Part shown: piece after piece, positions 43,515-56,300 of the stretch
Position numbering within the stretch: position 1 is the stretch's first letter
Layout: the number at the start of each line of letters is the position of its first letter
Assembly (NCBI GenBank): GCA_029851415.1
Contig: CM056743.1
Coordinates: forward strand, 93,656,501-93,720,500
Reading direction: 5' to 3'
DNA length: 64,000 bases
Source: Eretmocerus hayati
Lineage: Eukaryota > Arthropoda > Insecta > Hymenoptera > Aphelinidae
Position numbers and translations under genes: made by a program
Notes under the pieces: generated by a model
Told to the model about the DNA's origin: nothing
What the model saw: only the letters and a program-made list of their open reading frames with translations
Database searches by the model: none

Positions 43515-46500
43515 TGAGATTGCCAATTAATCTCAATACTTACTGCCAGGTATTCGGAAGTCGTTGTTCTATCTGTATGAATGCTGACTCCCTTGATAGG
43601 ATATCGCGATTCCAATCTGTGTCAATGCCATGAAAAAGCATTGACATGTTATGGGTCATATTTACTTCAATCGATTTCAACACTAATTTTCAGTAATGGA
43701 AACATCGAGATCTCAATCCGCCTCAATCGACCTCAATACTGACTGGGAGCATTGGAGACCTTAAATCCTATTTATCTGAATCGATTTGAATGACGGATAT
43801 TATTATTGGAACTCCGAAATCCTACCTGCCTCAATCGATTTTAATACTGTTCCCCAGTATTGGAAACATCGGGATCTCAATCCGCCTCAATTGACCTCAA
43901 TACTGAGTGGAAGTATTGGAGTCTTCATATCCTATTTATCTGAATCGATTTGAATGCTGGATATTAATATTGGAGATTCGGGATCCTATCTGCCTCAATC
44001 GATTCCAATACTGATTTTCAGTATTGGGAACATTGAGAACTCAATCAGCCTCAATCGACCTCAATACTGACTTTCAGTCATTATAACAAATCAACGTCTC
44101 ACATATACATCACTCACATTACAGCTAAGGTTTCAATACAATCCAATATTTATTTTAATCATGATCGCATTAACATATCATCGCATTACATAACTAAACG
44201 CTATTTGGAGGTTCTGTCACTCATCAGTCTTATATAGGAATAGGAGAGATGATGGTTAGTCGCTTGCGAGAAAGCAATCCCATGATATTTGGATGCGAAC
44301 TGAGATGGTCATCGAAACGCCGCCTAGCGTCAGCCACTCAAATTCTATCGGCCTCAATCGATTCCTAAACTAACTTTCAGGAATGGAAAGTTCAATAACT
44401 CACACTACGTAAATCGGTTCCAATACTGACTATGACCATTGACGAGTTTATTTATCGTCCTTAATCGATTTGAATGCTGAATATCAGTATTGGGGACTTG
44501 AAATCCCATCTGCCCAGTCGAATCCAGTACTGTTTTCAAGTATTGGGGACATCGAGATCTCAACCCACTTCAATCGATCTCAATACTGATTGTGAGTATT
44601 CTAGCCCTTATATCCGAATAACCTGAATCGATTTGAGTACTGTCTCTCAGTATTGGGTAGATAGCTATCTCAATCCACTTCAATCGATCTCAATACTGGA
44701 AGTAAGCATTAGAAACCTTATATCCTATCTACTTGAATCGATTTGGATGCTGGATATCAGTATTGAGGACTTGGAATCCTATCTGCCCCAATCGATTCCA
44801 GAACTGTTTTTCAGTATTGGAAACATCGGGTGCTCAATCCGCTATAATCGATTTCAATACTGATTTTCAGCATTGCAGATCGTATATCATATTTACACGA
44901 ATCGAATTGAATGCTGAATATCAGTATTGAGTAATTGGAATCCTATCTGCCCTAATCGATTCCAGTACTGTATTTCAGGATTGGGAATATCAGTATCTCA
45001 TTACGCTTCAATCGATCTCAATACTGATGTTCAGCATTGCAGACCTTATATCATATTCACCTGAATCAGATTGAATGCTAAATATCAGTATTGAGGACTT
45101 GGAATCCTATCTGCCCCAATCGATTTGAGTACTGTCTCTCAGTATTGGGGAGATCGCTATCTCAATCCACTTCAATCGATCTCAATACTGGAAGTAAGCA
45201 TTAGAAACCCTTTATCCTATCTGGATGAATCAATTTGAATGCTGGATATCAGTATTGAGGACTTGGAATCCTATCTGCCCCAATCGATTCCAGAACTGTT
45301 TTTCAGTATTGGAAACATCGAGTCCTCAATCCGCTTCAATCGATCTCAATACTGATTTTCAGCATTGCAGATCTTATATCCTATCTACTTGAATTGATTC
45401 GAATGCTGGATATCAGTATTGAGGACTCGAAATCCTATCTGCCCCAATTGATTTCAGTACTGCATTTCAGTTTTGGAAACATCGGGTTCTCAATCCGCTT
45501 CAATCGATTGCGCCTCAATACTGATTTTCAGCATCGCAGATCTCATATCCTATCTACTTGAATCGATTTGAATGCTGGAAATCAGTATTGAGGACTTGAA
45601 ATCTTATCTGCCGGACTCGATTCCAGAACTGTATTTCAGTATTGGAAACATCGGGATCTCAATACGCTTCAATCGATCTCAATACATGTTCCGCATTGCA
45701 GACCTCATATGATATTTACCTGAATCGGATTGAATGCTAAATATCAGTATTGAGGACTTGAAATCCTATCTGCCCCAATCTATTTCAGTACTGTATTTCA
45801 GTATTGGGAATATCGGGATCTCAATCCACTCCAATCGATCTCAATACTGAAAGTAAGCATTAGAAACCTCATATCCTATCTACCTGAATCGGAATGAATG
45901 CTGGATATCAGTATTCAGGACTTGCCATCCTATCTGCCCCAATCGATTCCAGTACTGTATTTCAGCATTGGAAACATCGGGTTCTCAGTACGCTCCAATC
46001 GATCTCAATACTGATGTTCAGCATTGCAGACCTGATATGATTTTTACCTGAATCGAATCCAATGCTAAATATGAGTATTGAGAACTTGAAATCCTAGCTG
46101 CCCCAATCGATTTGAGTACTGTTTTCCAGTATCGGGAACATCGAGATTTAACCCAATTGAATCGATCTGAATACTGACTGTAAGTATTGGAGCCCTTATA
46201 TCCCAATAACCTCAATCGATTTGAGTACTGTCTCTCAGTATTGGGTAGATTGCTATTTCAATCCACTTCAATCGATCTCAATACTAAATGGAAGCATAAG
46301 TGACCTCATTATATCCTATCTACTTGTATCGATTTTATTGTTGAAAATCAGTATCGGAGAATTGAGATCCTATCTGCTCCAACACATTCCAATATCGTCT
46401 TCAAGTATTGGAAACACTGATATCTTAATCGGCTTGAATCGATCTCAATCCCGACTTTCAGCATTGCAGACCTCATATGATATTTACCTAAATCGATTTA

Positions 46501-47690
46501 AATGCTGAATATCAGTATAGAAGACTGGAAATCCTATCTGCCCCAATCGATTCCAGTACTGTTTTCCAGTATTGGGAACATCGAGATCTCAACCCACTTT
46601 GATCGATCTCAATACTGACTGTGAGTATTGTAGCTCTAATATCCTAATAACCTGAATTGATTTCAGTACTGTCTCTCAGTATTGGGTAGATCGCTATCTC
46701 AATCCACTTCAATCGATCTCAGTACTGAAAGTAAGCATTAAAAACCCTATATCCTATCTACTTGGAACAACTTGAATGCTGAAGATCAGTATTGGGGAAT
46801 TGGAATCCTATTTGTCCCAATCGATCCCAGTACGGTCTTTCAGTATTGGTTACATCGAGATCTTAATCAGCTTAAATCGATGTCAATACTGATTCTCAGC
46901 ATCGGACACCTTATGAACTATTCACCTGAATCAGATTGAATTCTGGATATCAGTATTGAGGACTTGAACTCCTATCTGCCCCAATCGATTGCAGAACTGT
47001 TTTCCAGTATTCGGAGCATCGGGTTATCAATCCGCTTCAATCGATCTCAATACTGCTTTTCAGCATTAAAGACCCTATATCATATTTATCTGGGTAGGAT
47101 TGAATGCTGAATATCGGTATTTAGGACTTGGAATCCTTCTACCCCAATATATTCCAGTAGTGTTTTCCGGAAGTGGGAACTTCGAGATCTCGATCAGCTT
47201 CGATAGATTTCAATACTGATTTTCAGCATTGCAGACCTTATATGATATTCACCTGAATCGAATTGAATGCTGAATTATATCAGTAATGAGGACTTGGAAC
47301 CCTATCCGCCTCAATCATTCCCAGTACTGTATTTCAGTATTGGGAGTATCGGGATCTCAATACGCTTCGATCGATCTCAATACTGATGTTCAGCATTGCA
47401 GACCTTATATCATATTTACTTGGATCGATTCGAATGCTGTGTATCAGATTGGGAATGGGAAGTCCTATCTGCCTCAATAGATCCAGATACTGACCCGCAA
47501 CATTGGATACCATATATTCTATCTACGTCAATATACCTGAATGATAATTGTTAGTATTGAGGACTCGAAATCCTATCTGCCCAGATCGATTCCAGTACCG
47601 TCTTCCAGTATTGCAAACATCGAGATCCCAATCCGCCCCAATCGATTTCAATACTGATTCTCAGCATTGCAGACCTTATAACCCGTTCAC
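43515..47690. repeat. satellite array, about 165-bp higher-order unit of three ~55-bp subunits
   Basis: Each ~55-bp subunit has the palindrome AATCGATT (or a close variant) followed by AATACTG-N4-CAGTATT, a 7-bp dyad. Three diverged subunit types alternate: one with TGAATGCTG..TATCAGTATTGAGGACTTG, one with CCAGTACTG..TTCAGTATTGGAAACATCG, and one with CTCAATACTG..CAGCATTGCAGACC. Equivalent positions repeat every 162-168 bp (for example 44788, 44956, 45118, 45281). The array is broken by unrelated sequence at 44086-44335. Short frames in it are repeat artefacts. Confidence 0.85.
44086..44335. other. non-repeat interruption of the satellite
   Basis: About 250 bp without the AATCGATT / AATACTG words. 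It starts near ACATATACATCAC and ends before TCTATCGGCCTCAATCG. No inverted ends were recognised. It could be an inserted element or a unit lost by drift. Confidence 0.5.
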
Positions 47691-50050
47691 CTGACCAATA
47701 GCAAAACTCATCTTCAGGCCGTTCCAATTCTGCCCAGCAGTATTGAATTTGATTCAAATATATGAAATCGGGAAGAGTTCAATACTGATGAGTGAGTATT
47801 CAGAGGGATGGAATAACCATGCACCCACGATTTCAATTTGATTCTGTAGTATTCATCTCGATTGGTCAATCACGCAATGAGTGATTGGGTCATCATCCAG
47901 ATCGATTGATGCAGTCGACTCAATGCTGCCCGGCAGGATTCAGACCGATAGCGTAACTCATCCTCAGAGAGTACCAATCCTGCTCAGCAGTGTTGAATTC
48001 AATTAAAATACATGGAATTCAGAGGAGTTCGATACCGATTGTAAGTATTGAGGAGGATAGAGACCACTCTTCCACGATCGGTATTCCATCCTATAGTACT
48101 AAGCTCGATTGGCCAATCACGCAATGAGTGATTGGGTCATCATTGAAATCGATTGACGCAGTCGACTCGATGCTGCCCGGCAGGATTCAGACCGATAGCG
48201 TAACTCATCCTCAGAGCGTACCAATCCTGCTCAGCAGTGTTGAATTCAATTGAAATACATGGAATTCAGAGCAGCTCGATACCGATTGTAAGTATGGAGG
48301 AGGATAGAGGCCACTTTTTCACGATCGGTATTCCATCCTATAGTATTAAGCTCGATTGGCCAATCACGCAATGGGTAATTGGGTCATCATTGAAATCGAT
48401 TGACGCAGTCGACTCAATACTGCCTTGCAGGATTTAGACCGATAGAAAAACTCATCTCCAGGCCGTTCCAATCCTGCTCGACAGTATTGAATTCGATTCA
48501 AATACATGGAATCTAGAGGACTTCAATACTGATTTAGAGTATTCAGAGAGATAGAAGAACCATGCACTCACGATTTCAATTCGATTGTGTGGTATTCAAC
48601 TCCATTAGTCAATGACGCAATGAGTGATTGGGTCATCATTGAAATAGATTGACGCAGTCAATTCAATGCTGCCTGGCTGGAATCAGACCAACAGCAAAAC
48701 TCATCTTCAGGCCGTTCCAATCCTGCTCGACAGTATTGAATTCGATTGAAATATATGAAACCTAGAGGAGTTCAATACTGATTGTGAGTATTGAGAAGGA
48801 TAGAATAACCATGCACCCACGATTCCAATCCGATTCTGTAGTATTCATCTCGATTAGTCAATGACGCAATGAGTGATTGGGTCATCATTGGAATCGATTG
48901 AAGCAGTCGACTCAATGCTGCCTGGCAGGATTCAGACCGATAGCAAAACTCATCTCCAGGCCGTTCCAATTCTGCTCAGCAGTATTCGATTCGATTCAAA
49001 TACATGAATTCCAGAGGAGTTCAATACTGATTGTGAGTATTGAGAGGGATAGAATAACCATGCACCCACGATTTCAATTCGATTCTGTGGTATTTAACTC
49101 GATTAGTCAATGACGCAATGAGTGATTGGGTCTTCATTGGAATCGATTGAAGCAGTCGACTCAATGCTGCCTGGCAGGATTCAGACCGATAGCAAAACTC
49201 ATCTCCAGGCCGTTCCAATCCTGCTCGACAGTATTGAATTCGATTCAAATACATGGAATCTAGAGGAGTTCAATACTGATTTAGAGTATTGAGAGAGATA
49301 GAAGAACCATGCACCCACGATTCCAATCCGATTCTGTAGTATTCATCTCGATTAGTCAATGACGCAATGAGTGATCGGGTCATCATTGGAATCGATTGAA
49401 GCAGTCGACTCAATGCTGCCTGGCAGGATTCAGACCGATAGCAAAACTCATCTCCAGGCCGTTCCAATCTTGCTCGACAGTATTGAATTCGATTCAAATA
49501 CATGGAATCTAGAGGAGTTCAATACTGATTTAGAGTATTGAGAGAGATAGAAGAACCATGCACCCACGATTTCAATTCGATTCTGTGGTATTCAACTCGA
49601 TAAGTCAGTGACGCAATGAGTGATTGGGTCATCATTGAAATCGATTGACGCAGTCGACTCAATGCTGCCTGGCAGGATTTAGACCGATAGAAAAACTCAT
49701 CTCCAGGCCGTTCCAATCCTGCTCGACAGTATTGGATTCGATTCAAATACATGGAATCTAGAGGAGTTCAATACTGATTTAGAGTATTGAGAGAGATAGA
49801 AGAACCATGCACCCACGATTTCAATTCGATTCTGTGGTATCCAACTCGATTAGTCAATGACGCAATGAGTGATTGGGTCATCATTGAAATAGATTGACGC
49901 AGTCAATTCAATGCTGCCTGGCTGGAATCAGACCAATAGCAAAACTTATCCTAAGTCCATACCAATCTTGCTCAGCAGTATAGAATCCGATCCAAATATA
50001 TGAGAACTAGAGGAGTTCAATACTGATCGTAAGTATTGAGGAGGATAGAG
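47690..50050. repeat. 249-bp satellite, about nine units
   Basis: Near-identical units repeat every 249 bp. Landmarks are GCAATGAGTGATTGGGTCATC, GACGCAGTCGACTCAATGCTG, CATCTCCAGGCCGTTCC and CATGCACCCACGATTTCAATT. The last units are the most alike, implying recent amplification. The AATACTG..AGTATT dyad and AATCGATT word of the neighbouring 165-bp array are present too, so the two classes share an ancestor. 249 is divisible by 3, so the same 77-codon minus-strand frame reopens in every unit. Confidence 0.9.
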
Positions 50051-50495
50051 ACCATGCTCCAGTCATTCGGGATTGGTTAGGATGGACAATTAGTATCGTT
50101 CCGCAAATTGAATCAGTTTCTGAAGCATTGATCTCGATAGAGCAATGGGAGACGGAATCTATCATTCAATTAGATTGATTCCAATACTGTATAGGTTCAT
50201 TCAAACATATTGAACCAGCAAAGATCTCTCATCCATCCATCCGGATCCTATCCTATGCTGAATACTAGTATTGGATTATATTCGCTTACATCAATCCTCA
50301 TCAACAGTATAGAATTCGATTGGCAGTTGTGATCTCAAATCTACAATTCAGGATTCAGCTAGATTGGGTCTCTGTTCGATTGATCTGCATTGAATTTCAA
50401 TACTGCTCTCGCCGGTTGAATGTTAGAACCGATTGAAATGTATTCATCCTGCTAGGATTCGATTGGTTATCAATCTATCTCAATCGATCTTTTGC
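50050..50495. repeat. degenerate edge of the satellite
   Basis: Scattered AATACTG, CAGTATAG and ATCGATT words remain without a steady period, the pattern expected at the eroded edge of an array. Confidence 0.5.
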
Positions 50496-50855
50496 AGCAG
50501 GGTATAGAGGTTGAAATTTATACGATCGAGTAGTGGTAGTCGTACGAAATGTAATAGTCTTGGGTAGCTAAACATAATAGACGAATCCGCGATCCTGAAG
50601 AGCTCTAGAAGAGGCTCATTCTCTCCAATTTCCGGAAACTTGGCATCAGTGACAGTCCCCATCACTGTATTGCCTTATAGTGTAGCCTTATAGAGCCTGG
50701 TAGTGCCTTATAGAGGTTGAAATTTATGCGGTCTAGGAGTCGTAACCGTACATAGTACAATAATTTTGGGTAACTGAACATGATAGATAGATCGGCGATT
50801 TTCAAAAGCTCTACAAGAAGCTCATTTCCTCCAATTTCTTTAGCGTCGGTGACAG
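50496..50855. repeat. direct duplication (~160 bp x 2) in front of the 5.5 kb element
   Basis: TATAGAGGTTGAAATTTATRCG starts copy 1 near 50503 and copy 2 near 50711. Both run through GAAGCTCATT..CTCCAATTTC to a common end, GTGACAG. Copy 2 stops exactly where the CCCAGACAGCA end begins, while copy 1 continues with TCCCCATCACTG. Confidence 0.6.
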
Positions 50856-50869
50856 CCCAGACAGCACTG

Positions 50870-51950
50870 AAAGGTTTCACCGAAACTTTCACGGAAAGTT
50901 TTCACCGAAAGCTTTCTAACAGGTTTCTGAAAGCTTTCATAAGGCTTTCTCCTGTCCTTTCATGGAAAGGATACTATGAAACCTTTCTGAAACCTTTCAG
51001 AAGCCTTTCAGCGGAAGGACCATCAGAGTTTCCACATCTTTGCAGTGAAACTTTCAATGAAAGCTTTCAGAAAGGTTTCCTGAAACCTTCCACGAAACTT
51101 TGCCTTGCCAAGTGTCGGAAAACTTTTCGAAAAGCTTTCTGAAACCTTTCAGAAGCCTTTCGGTGGAAGGTCCGATGAGACTTTCAGATCTTTTCAGGGG
51201 AAATTTTGATGAAAGCTTTCCGAAACCTTCCAGGGGCCTCTCAGCGCAAGGACCATCAGAATTTCCACATCTTTGCAGTGAAACTTTCAATGAAAGCTTC
51301 CAGAAAGGTTTCCTGAAACCTTTCACGAAACTTTACCTTGCCAAGTTCCGAAAACTTTCTGAAACCTTTCAGAAGCCTTTCGGTGGAAGGTCCGATGAGA
51401 CTTTCAGATCTTTTCAGGGAAAATTTTGATGAAAGCTTTCCGAAACCTTCTAGGAGCCTTTCAGCGCAAGGACCATCAGAATTTCCACATCTTTGCAGTG
51501 AAACTTTCAATGAAAGCTTTCAGAAAGGTTTCCTGAAACCTTCCACGAAACTTTGCCTTGCTAAGTGTCCGAAAACTTTCCGAAAAACTTTCTGAAACCT
51601 TTCAGAAGCCTTTCGGCGGAAGGTCCGATGAGACTTTCACATCTTTTCAGGGGAAATTTTGATGAAAGCTCCCCGAAACCTTCCTTCCAGGGGCCTTCTG
51701 GCGCAAGGACCATCAGAATTTCCGCATCTTTGCAGTAAAACTTTCGATGAAAGCTTTCAGAAAGGTTTCCTGAAACCTCTCACGAAACTTTGCCTTGCCA
51801 AGTGTCCGAAAACTTTCCGAAAAACTTTCTGAAACCTTTCAGAAGCCTTTCGGTGGAAGGGCCGATGAAACTTTCAAATAATGCTCATAGGACAAATTTC
51901 GGTGGAAGCGTCCAGAAACTTTCGGGCAACTTTTTATGGAACCTTGCATT
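50870..51950. repeat. ~230-bp tandem repeat of GAAACCTTTC-type words
   Basis: Units such as CATCTTTGCAGTGAAACTTTC (51039, 51269, 51498, 51727) and GGTCCGATGAGACTTTCA (51169, 51389, 51622) recur every 220-233 bp, about four and a half copies. Inside each unit the inverted words GAAAG and CTTTC recur every 10-20 bp. Frames of 80-120 codons open on both strands are artefacts of this. Confidence 0.85.
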
Positions 51951-52820
51951 GCCAAGTCCAGATCACACATGCTCGTTATTTCTACCATAGGGCCATCCTC
52001 GCGACCGTGCATGCGACAGTCGACATCAGGCAGTCTGCAGGGTCAAGTATGGTCATGTTTGGGGAAGTCGGCTATCTTGATGGTTTGTTGACTATCCCCA
52101 GTTTCCTCGTGCAAGAGTGAATTTCGCATGAATCATTCAGTTCGTAGTCAATTCTGCAAATTATCGAGTGCTGAGTGTGTCGGTTATTCTCTTGATTGAA
52201 GCCTGCTCGCCGGTTCGTAGTGGAAATCTATTTGTGCAAATCGAGAACATTCTTGTGTTTTTTACATGTTTTCTGATTTTTCTGTTACTCACTTCCTGGT
52301 GGAGTATCCTCGTCGCGATGAGGACAAATAATCTCTGAACTCTGTTTTCGCATCAGACTTATTGAAGTAGTTTCCTCAATGAATTTGTAGAGCTGTGGAA
52401 TTTGTGGATCAGATGAGTATATTTCTGCCTACTAATAACCTTGTTGAGTCTCAAGTCTTGAGCAGAGAGCAAGACCCTTTGTGTCAAAGAGAACATATAT
52501 TTTTAGGAAAATTGGTGCCAGCATATGTATTGTAGATAAACTCTACCACTCGCAGGGATGATAGTGCAATTATACACCTTGTCATACACAATATTCACAA
52601 AGATTCCTGGAGTCGACGTCAGTGATGGTTGCAGGATTCTGTCGAGGTAAGTCTTCTAGTACACTTTTCCTATTCAACACAACTGATAAGCGTAGACTTT
52701 CATTCCGTTCTTGGATGCTTTGTTATGGCCCTTTGTTATCATCATCAAATGGATTATGACAGTGCTTTTTACAAATTGTCATTGCAGAATATTCTCAAAT
52801 CTTCCAATACAGCACAAACT

Positions 52821-52856
52821 CACAGTAGTCAAGATCAATTGATCTTGACTACTGTG
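52821..52856. repeat. 36-bp perfect palindrome
   Basis: CACAGTAGTCAAGATCAA followed immediately by its reverse complement. Non-coding surroundings. Confidence 0.85.
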
Positions 52857-53779
52857 ATCTTGTGCAATACCCATCAACTCAGACTGTATTCAAAGTCCTT
52901 TCTTGATAAATTTATTGGCTAACCGATCCTATATGAAAACAGTTGAAATATCAAAGACTGTTTGGAAGCTTGGAGAAGTTCCGCTACCAGACTGGAGCCA
53001 CAATAAGAAGTATCCTTTCCATATGTTAGGTCAGTTATTTCAAAGATACAATTCTTTGGAAAGAAATGAAGTCAAGTTTGGGGATTATGCTTCTGTGTTT
53101 TGGGCTTTCTTACGCCACGACCAGTCAACATATCCGAGAAGATACTCTCAAGAATAATTTAAATATGTAAAAATTCCTCATTGAGCTAAAACTATGTGAC
53201 ACTTTGCCGTAAAATCTGAACTAGTTCCTTACCCCAATTTTGGAGTCTAATCCAGTTAGGATATACTACCTATTCAACGTCAATTCTCGATTTGGCTTCC
53301 TCAGAGCTAATCTTATCAAATCCATTATAAGGGAAGTTAATATTATAACTAAATGGTCAAACAACATTTACTCAATCTACTATAAGGGGAGTGAATAGAT
53401 TCAAACTATGCTAGGAATGATTTTATTACCATATCCCCTTTCCATTCAAGAAGGGGAGTACTAAAAAGTATCCAGTTTTTCTAGCTCAGTCCCCACAACT
53501 AGAAGAATGAATCTGGTCTGAACTTTAGATGAACACAACGGATGTAAAATACATTGTCAGTTTGACCAACATGGCTGCTTTTTGGCTGTGAACAAAATCA
53601 TTTAATATCCGCTAACTCTTTTCTCAGATTCGCCATGAGCGGATACTTCTAACTTTGAAATAGTTCTAGTCCTGGTTTTAGAGGTAACTGCATCGAATCT
53701 CTATCATTGAACTGTTTGTAAGAGAATTCAGGAGATTATAACTCTACAGTAAAAGATCCCATAAAATTTTTGAGGAATC

Positions 53780-54070
53780 TAGGTGCAACATACTCAGGAT
53801 TTTTCTGAAATATTTCAGAAATATCACCATGAATCTTCCATGAAAGATTCCAGGAACATTTCCAACCGCGGACATAACTATATATCAGGAAGTTACGAGT
53901 GGAATCTTCCAGAGATCATTCACCCAATGGTTTTCGGGAGATTTCCGGAAGATTCTCAGGGATCTATCCATGAAAGCTCCCAGAAAAATTCCCAGCCGAG
54001 GACATGACTATATTCCAGGGATATTCCAGTGCAATATTTCTGAAATATTCCAATCGTTCAATAGAATATT
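53780..54070. repeat. minor repeat of GAAATATTTC / GGAATCTTCC words
   Basis: Two similar units of about 130 bp contain CATGAAAG(A/C)TCCCAG and GGACATAACTATAT / GGACATGACTATATTCC. They end in a run of GAATATTTC words near 54035-54085. They resemble the GAAACCTTTC arrays on either side in style, though not in sequence. Confidence 0.5.
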
Positions 54071-54483
54071 TCTGGAATATTTCTGAAAGATTCCCGTGTT
54101 GCGTGGGCAGAAGCCCTCTAGCCAAAGTCCAAGTAGAATTAACTTTGAGGCCGTTGCAGGGAGAGTTTTGGTAAGAACATTCAAGAACCTTTGGTCAACT
54201 TTTCATGGAATCTTGCTTATATTAGTCAAGTGTCTGTAAACTTTCTGGACACTTTCTGTAAGCTTTCAAGAACTACTCAGCGAGAAGTTTAATAATATTC
54301 CTCGGCCCTTGCAGGGAAAGTTTTGATGGAAGCTATCAGAAAGTTTTCATGACATTACATGAGACCTTGCATTTTTGAGTGACCGAAAACTTCCTCGAAA
54401 ACTTCCTGAATCCTTTCAAAACATATACTCAAAATGAGACCGTCCAATGGAATAGGATCAAATTCCCTCCCAATGAGGTATAT

Positions 54484-55060
54484 ATGAGTCATTTCGGAGC
54501 ATTTCGGCCAGAGCCGTCACCAGAGGGGTCCGGGAAAAATCCAAAAAATTTTTTTTCCTTCGATACTATGTTTATAGAATACAAAAAAATTCTTTTGGGA
54601 TTCTTCCGATGCCCCCCATGGGCCCTAGGGCCCATAGAAGGTCTATTGTAGGCCCTTTTTCGGTCAATTTTTCAAAAATCATAGCTCCGACTAAACTCAA
54701 TTTTTTTTCCACGTATTTGGGCGCATTTTCTTCGTTGAGTTCAGCACTTTCAAGGGAGAAATAGTCAAGAATCGAAAGTGCGGCTCAGTGACTTCTAGGA
54801 GCTATTTGCTGAGAGCAGATTTGAGCGATTTTTGGGCCTGCTCCAAATCGATGTAGCTCCTACTAGACATGTGATAGTCGACTTCCATTGGTAGTCATTT
54901 TGAAGGTCTTGAAAAAAACCCACAATTTGACCACTAGTATTAGAAGTCGATTATCATACTTTCCATAGGAGCTACAGTTGATACAACTTGAGCAGTTTTG
55001 CGAAAAAGCCAAACACGGAGCTCAATTTACAAAAATCGTTTTTTTATTCCTGACCTTTAA
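54484..55060. repeat. fragment of the foldback family at 8722-10849
   Basis: It is in left-arm orientation: ATGAGTCATTTCGGAGC, GCCGTCACCAGAGGGGTC, CATGGGCCCTAGGGCCCA, GGGCGCATTTTCTTCG, ATTTTTGGGCCTGCT and GGAGCTACAGTTGATACAAC occur in the same order as in 8722-9220. It is embedded in the 5.5 kb element, so it was probably inserted there later. Confidence 0.7.
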
Positions 55061-55199
55061 ACTGTGCGACTATGTTCTTCAATACAAGAACTATCAACAT
55101 CAACAAGAATCTGAGTAAAGGAATCATCCCCTGATTTTTGGCATACATTTAAGAATACAGTTTTTGATATTTTGCTTAAAATGACAACATAGGCATGGC

Positions 55200-56300
55200 T
55201 CTCATATGCTTTCATCCGACATCTTTTGGGAACCTTTCAGTAACCTTCCAGCAAAAGTTTCGGGGAGCTGGTTTCATCGACATCTCCTGAAAACGTTTCC
55301 GAAACCTTTCAGTGAAAGTTTCGGAGAGCGGGTTCCATCGACAGCTTTCCAAAACCTTTCCGAAAACTTTCTGTAAAAGTTTTGGAGAGCGTGTTTTATC
55401 GACAGGTTTCCAAAACCTTTCCGAAACCCTTCAGTGAAAGTTTCGGAGAGCGGGTTTCATCGACACTTTTCGGGAACCTTTCAAAAACCTTCCAGGGGAA
55501 GTTTTGGGGAGCTGGTCTCATCGACACCTTTCGAAAACCTTTTAGAAATCTTTCTGTGAAAGTCTTAGAGACCGGGTTCCATCGACAGCTTTCCAAAACC
55601 TTTTCGAAACCTTTCAGGGAAAGTTTTGGGGAGCCGTTGCTATCGACAGTTTTCGGAAACATTTCAGAAACCTTTCAGTGAAAGTTTTGGAGAGCGGGTT
55701 CCATCGACAGCTTCCCAAAACCTTTCCGAAACCTGTCAGTGAAAGTTTTGGAGAGCGGGTTCCATCGACAGCTTTCCGTAACCTTTCCGAAACCTTTCAG
55801 TGAAAGTTTTGGAGAGCTGGTTTCATCGACACCCTTCGAAACCCTTTCAGAAATCTTTCAGCGAAAGTTTTCGGGAGCCGTTTTTTTTTTGAGAGCTTTC
55901 GGAAACCTTTCAGAAACCTTCCAAGAAAAGTATCGAGCAACGAGTTTCGTTGGCACCTTTCAGAAACCTTTCAGTAAAAGTTTTGAGCAACGAGTTTTGT
56001 CAGCACCTTTCAGAAACCTTTCAGAAACATTTCAGCGAAAGTTTCGAGTAGCTGTTCGTTGGCTTTCCTTCAGAAACCTGTCAGTGACAATTGCTGGATC
56101 TCTTTCAAGAAAATTCTCACGAAGGTTTCCTTGTAGTAATCTTTCCGAAAATCCTGTAGGGAACCTTTCCTGAAAGGTGTTCAGCAACTTTCGTTGAAAC
56201 CTTTCGAAAAGTTTAGTGGAAAGGGACATAGTTAACTTTCCGAAAGCTTTCTATGAAAGCTTTCGGAAAGGTTTCGAACCTTTCACTGAAAGCTTTCTGA
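55200..56300. repeat. ~60-bp tandem repeat
   Basis: GAGAGCGGGTTCCATCGACA followed by GAAACCTTTCAGTGAAAGTTTTG-type sequence recurs every 60-62 bp (for example 55325, 55385, 55447, 55687, 55747), about 14 units, decaying towards 56300. Open frames in both directions (88-144 codons) follow the period and are not genes. Confidence 0.85.

Noticed and set aside
48772..49752. Series of 65-77-codon minus-strand frames spaced 249 bp apart
   Set aside because: They reopen only because the satellite unit is 249 bp, a multiple of three. They have no start context, and unit changes are not codon-like.
43515..50050. CRISPR-like regular repeats
   Set aside because: Units are long, adjacent and diverged without unique spacers, in a eukaryotic context. 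It is satellite DNA.
50780..51595. Several overlapping 84-120-codon frames on both strands
   Set aside because: They follow the GAAACCTTTC repeat on both strands at once. The Ser/Phe/Lys-rich translations are repeat artefacts.
55382..56173. 99- and 144-codon plus-strand frames with repeating peptide units
   Set aside because: They follow the 60-bp tandem period and overlap antisense frames of the same origin.
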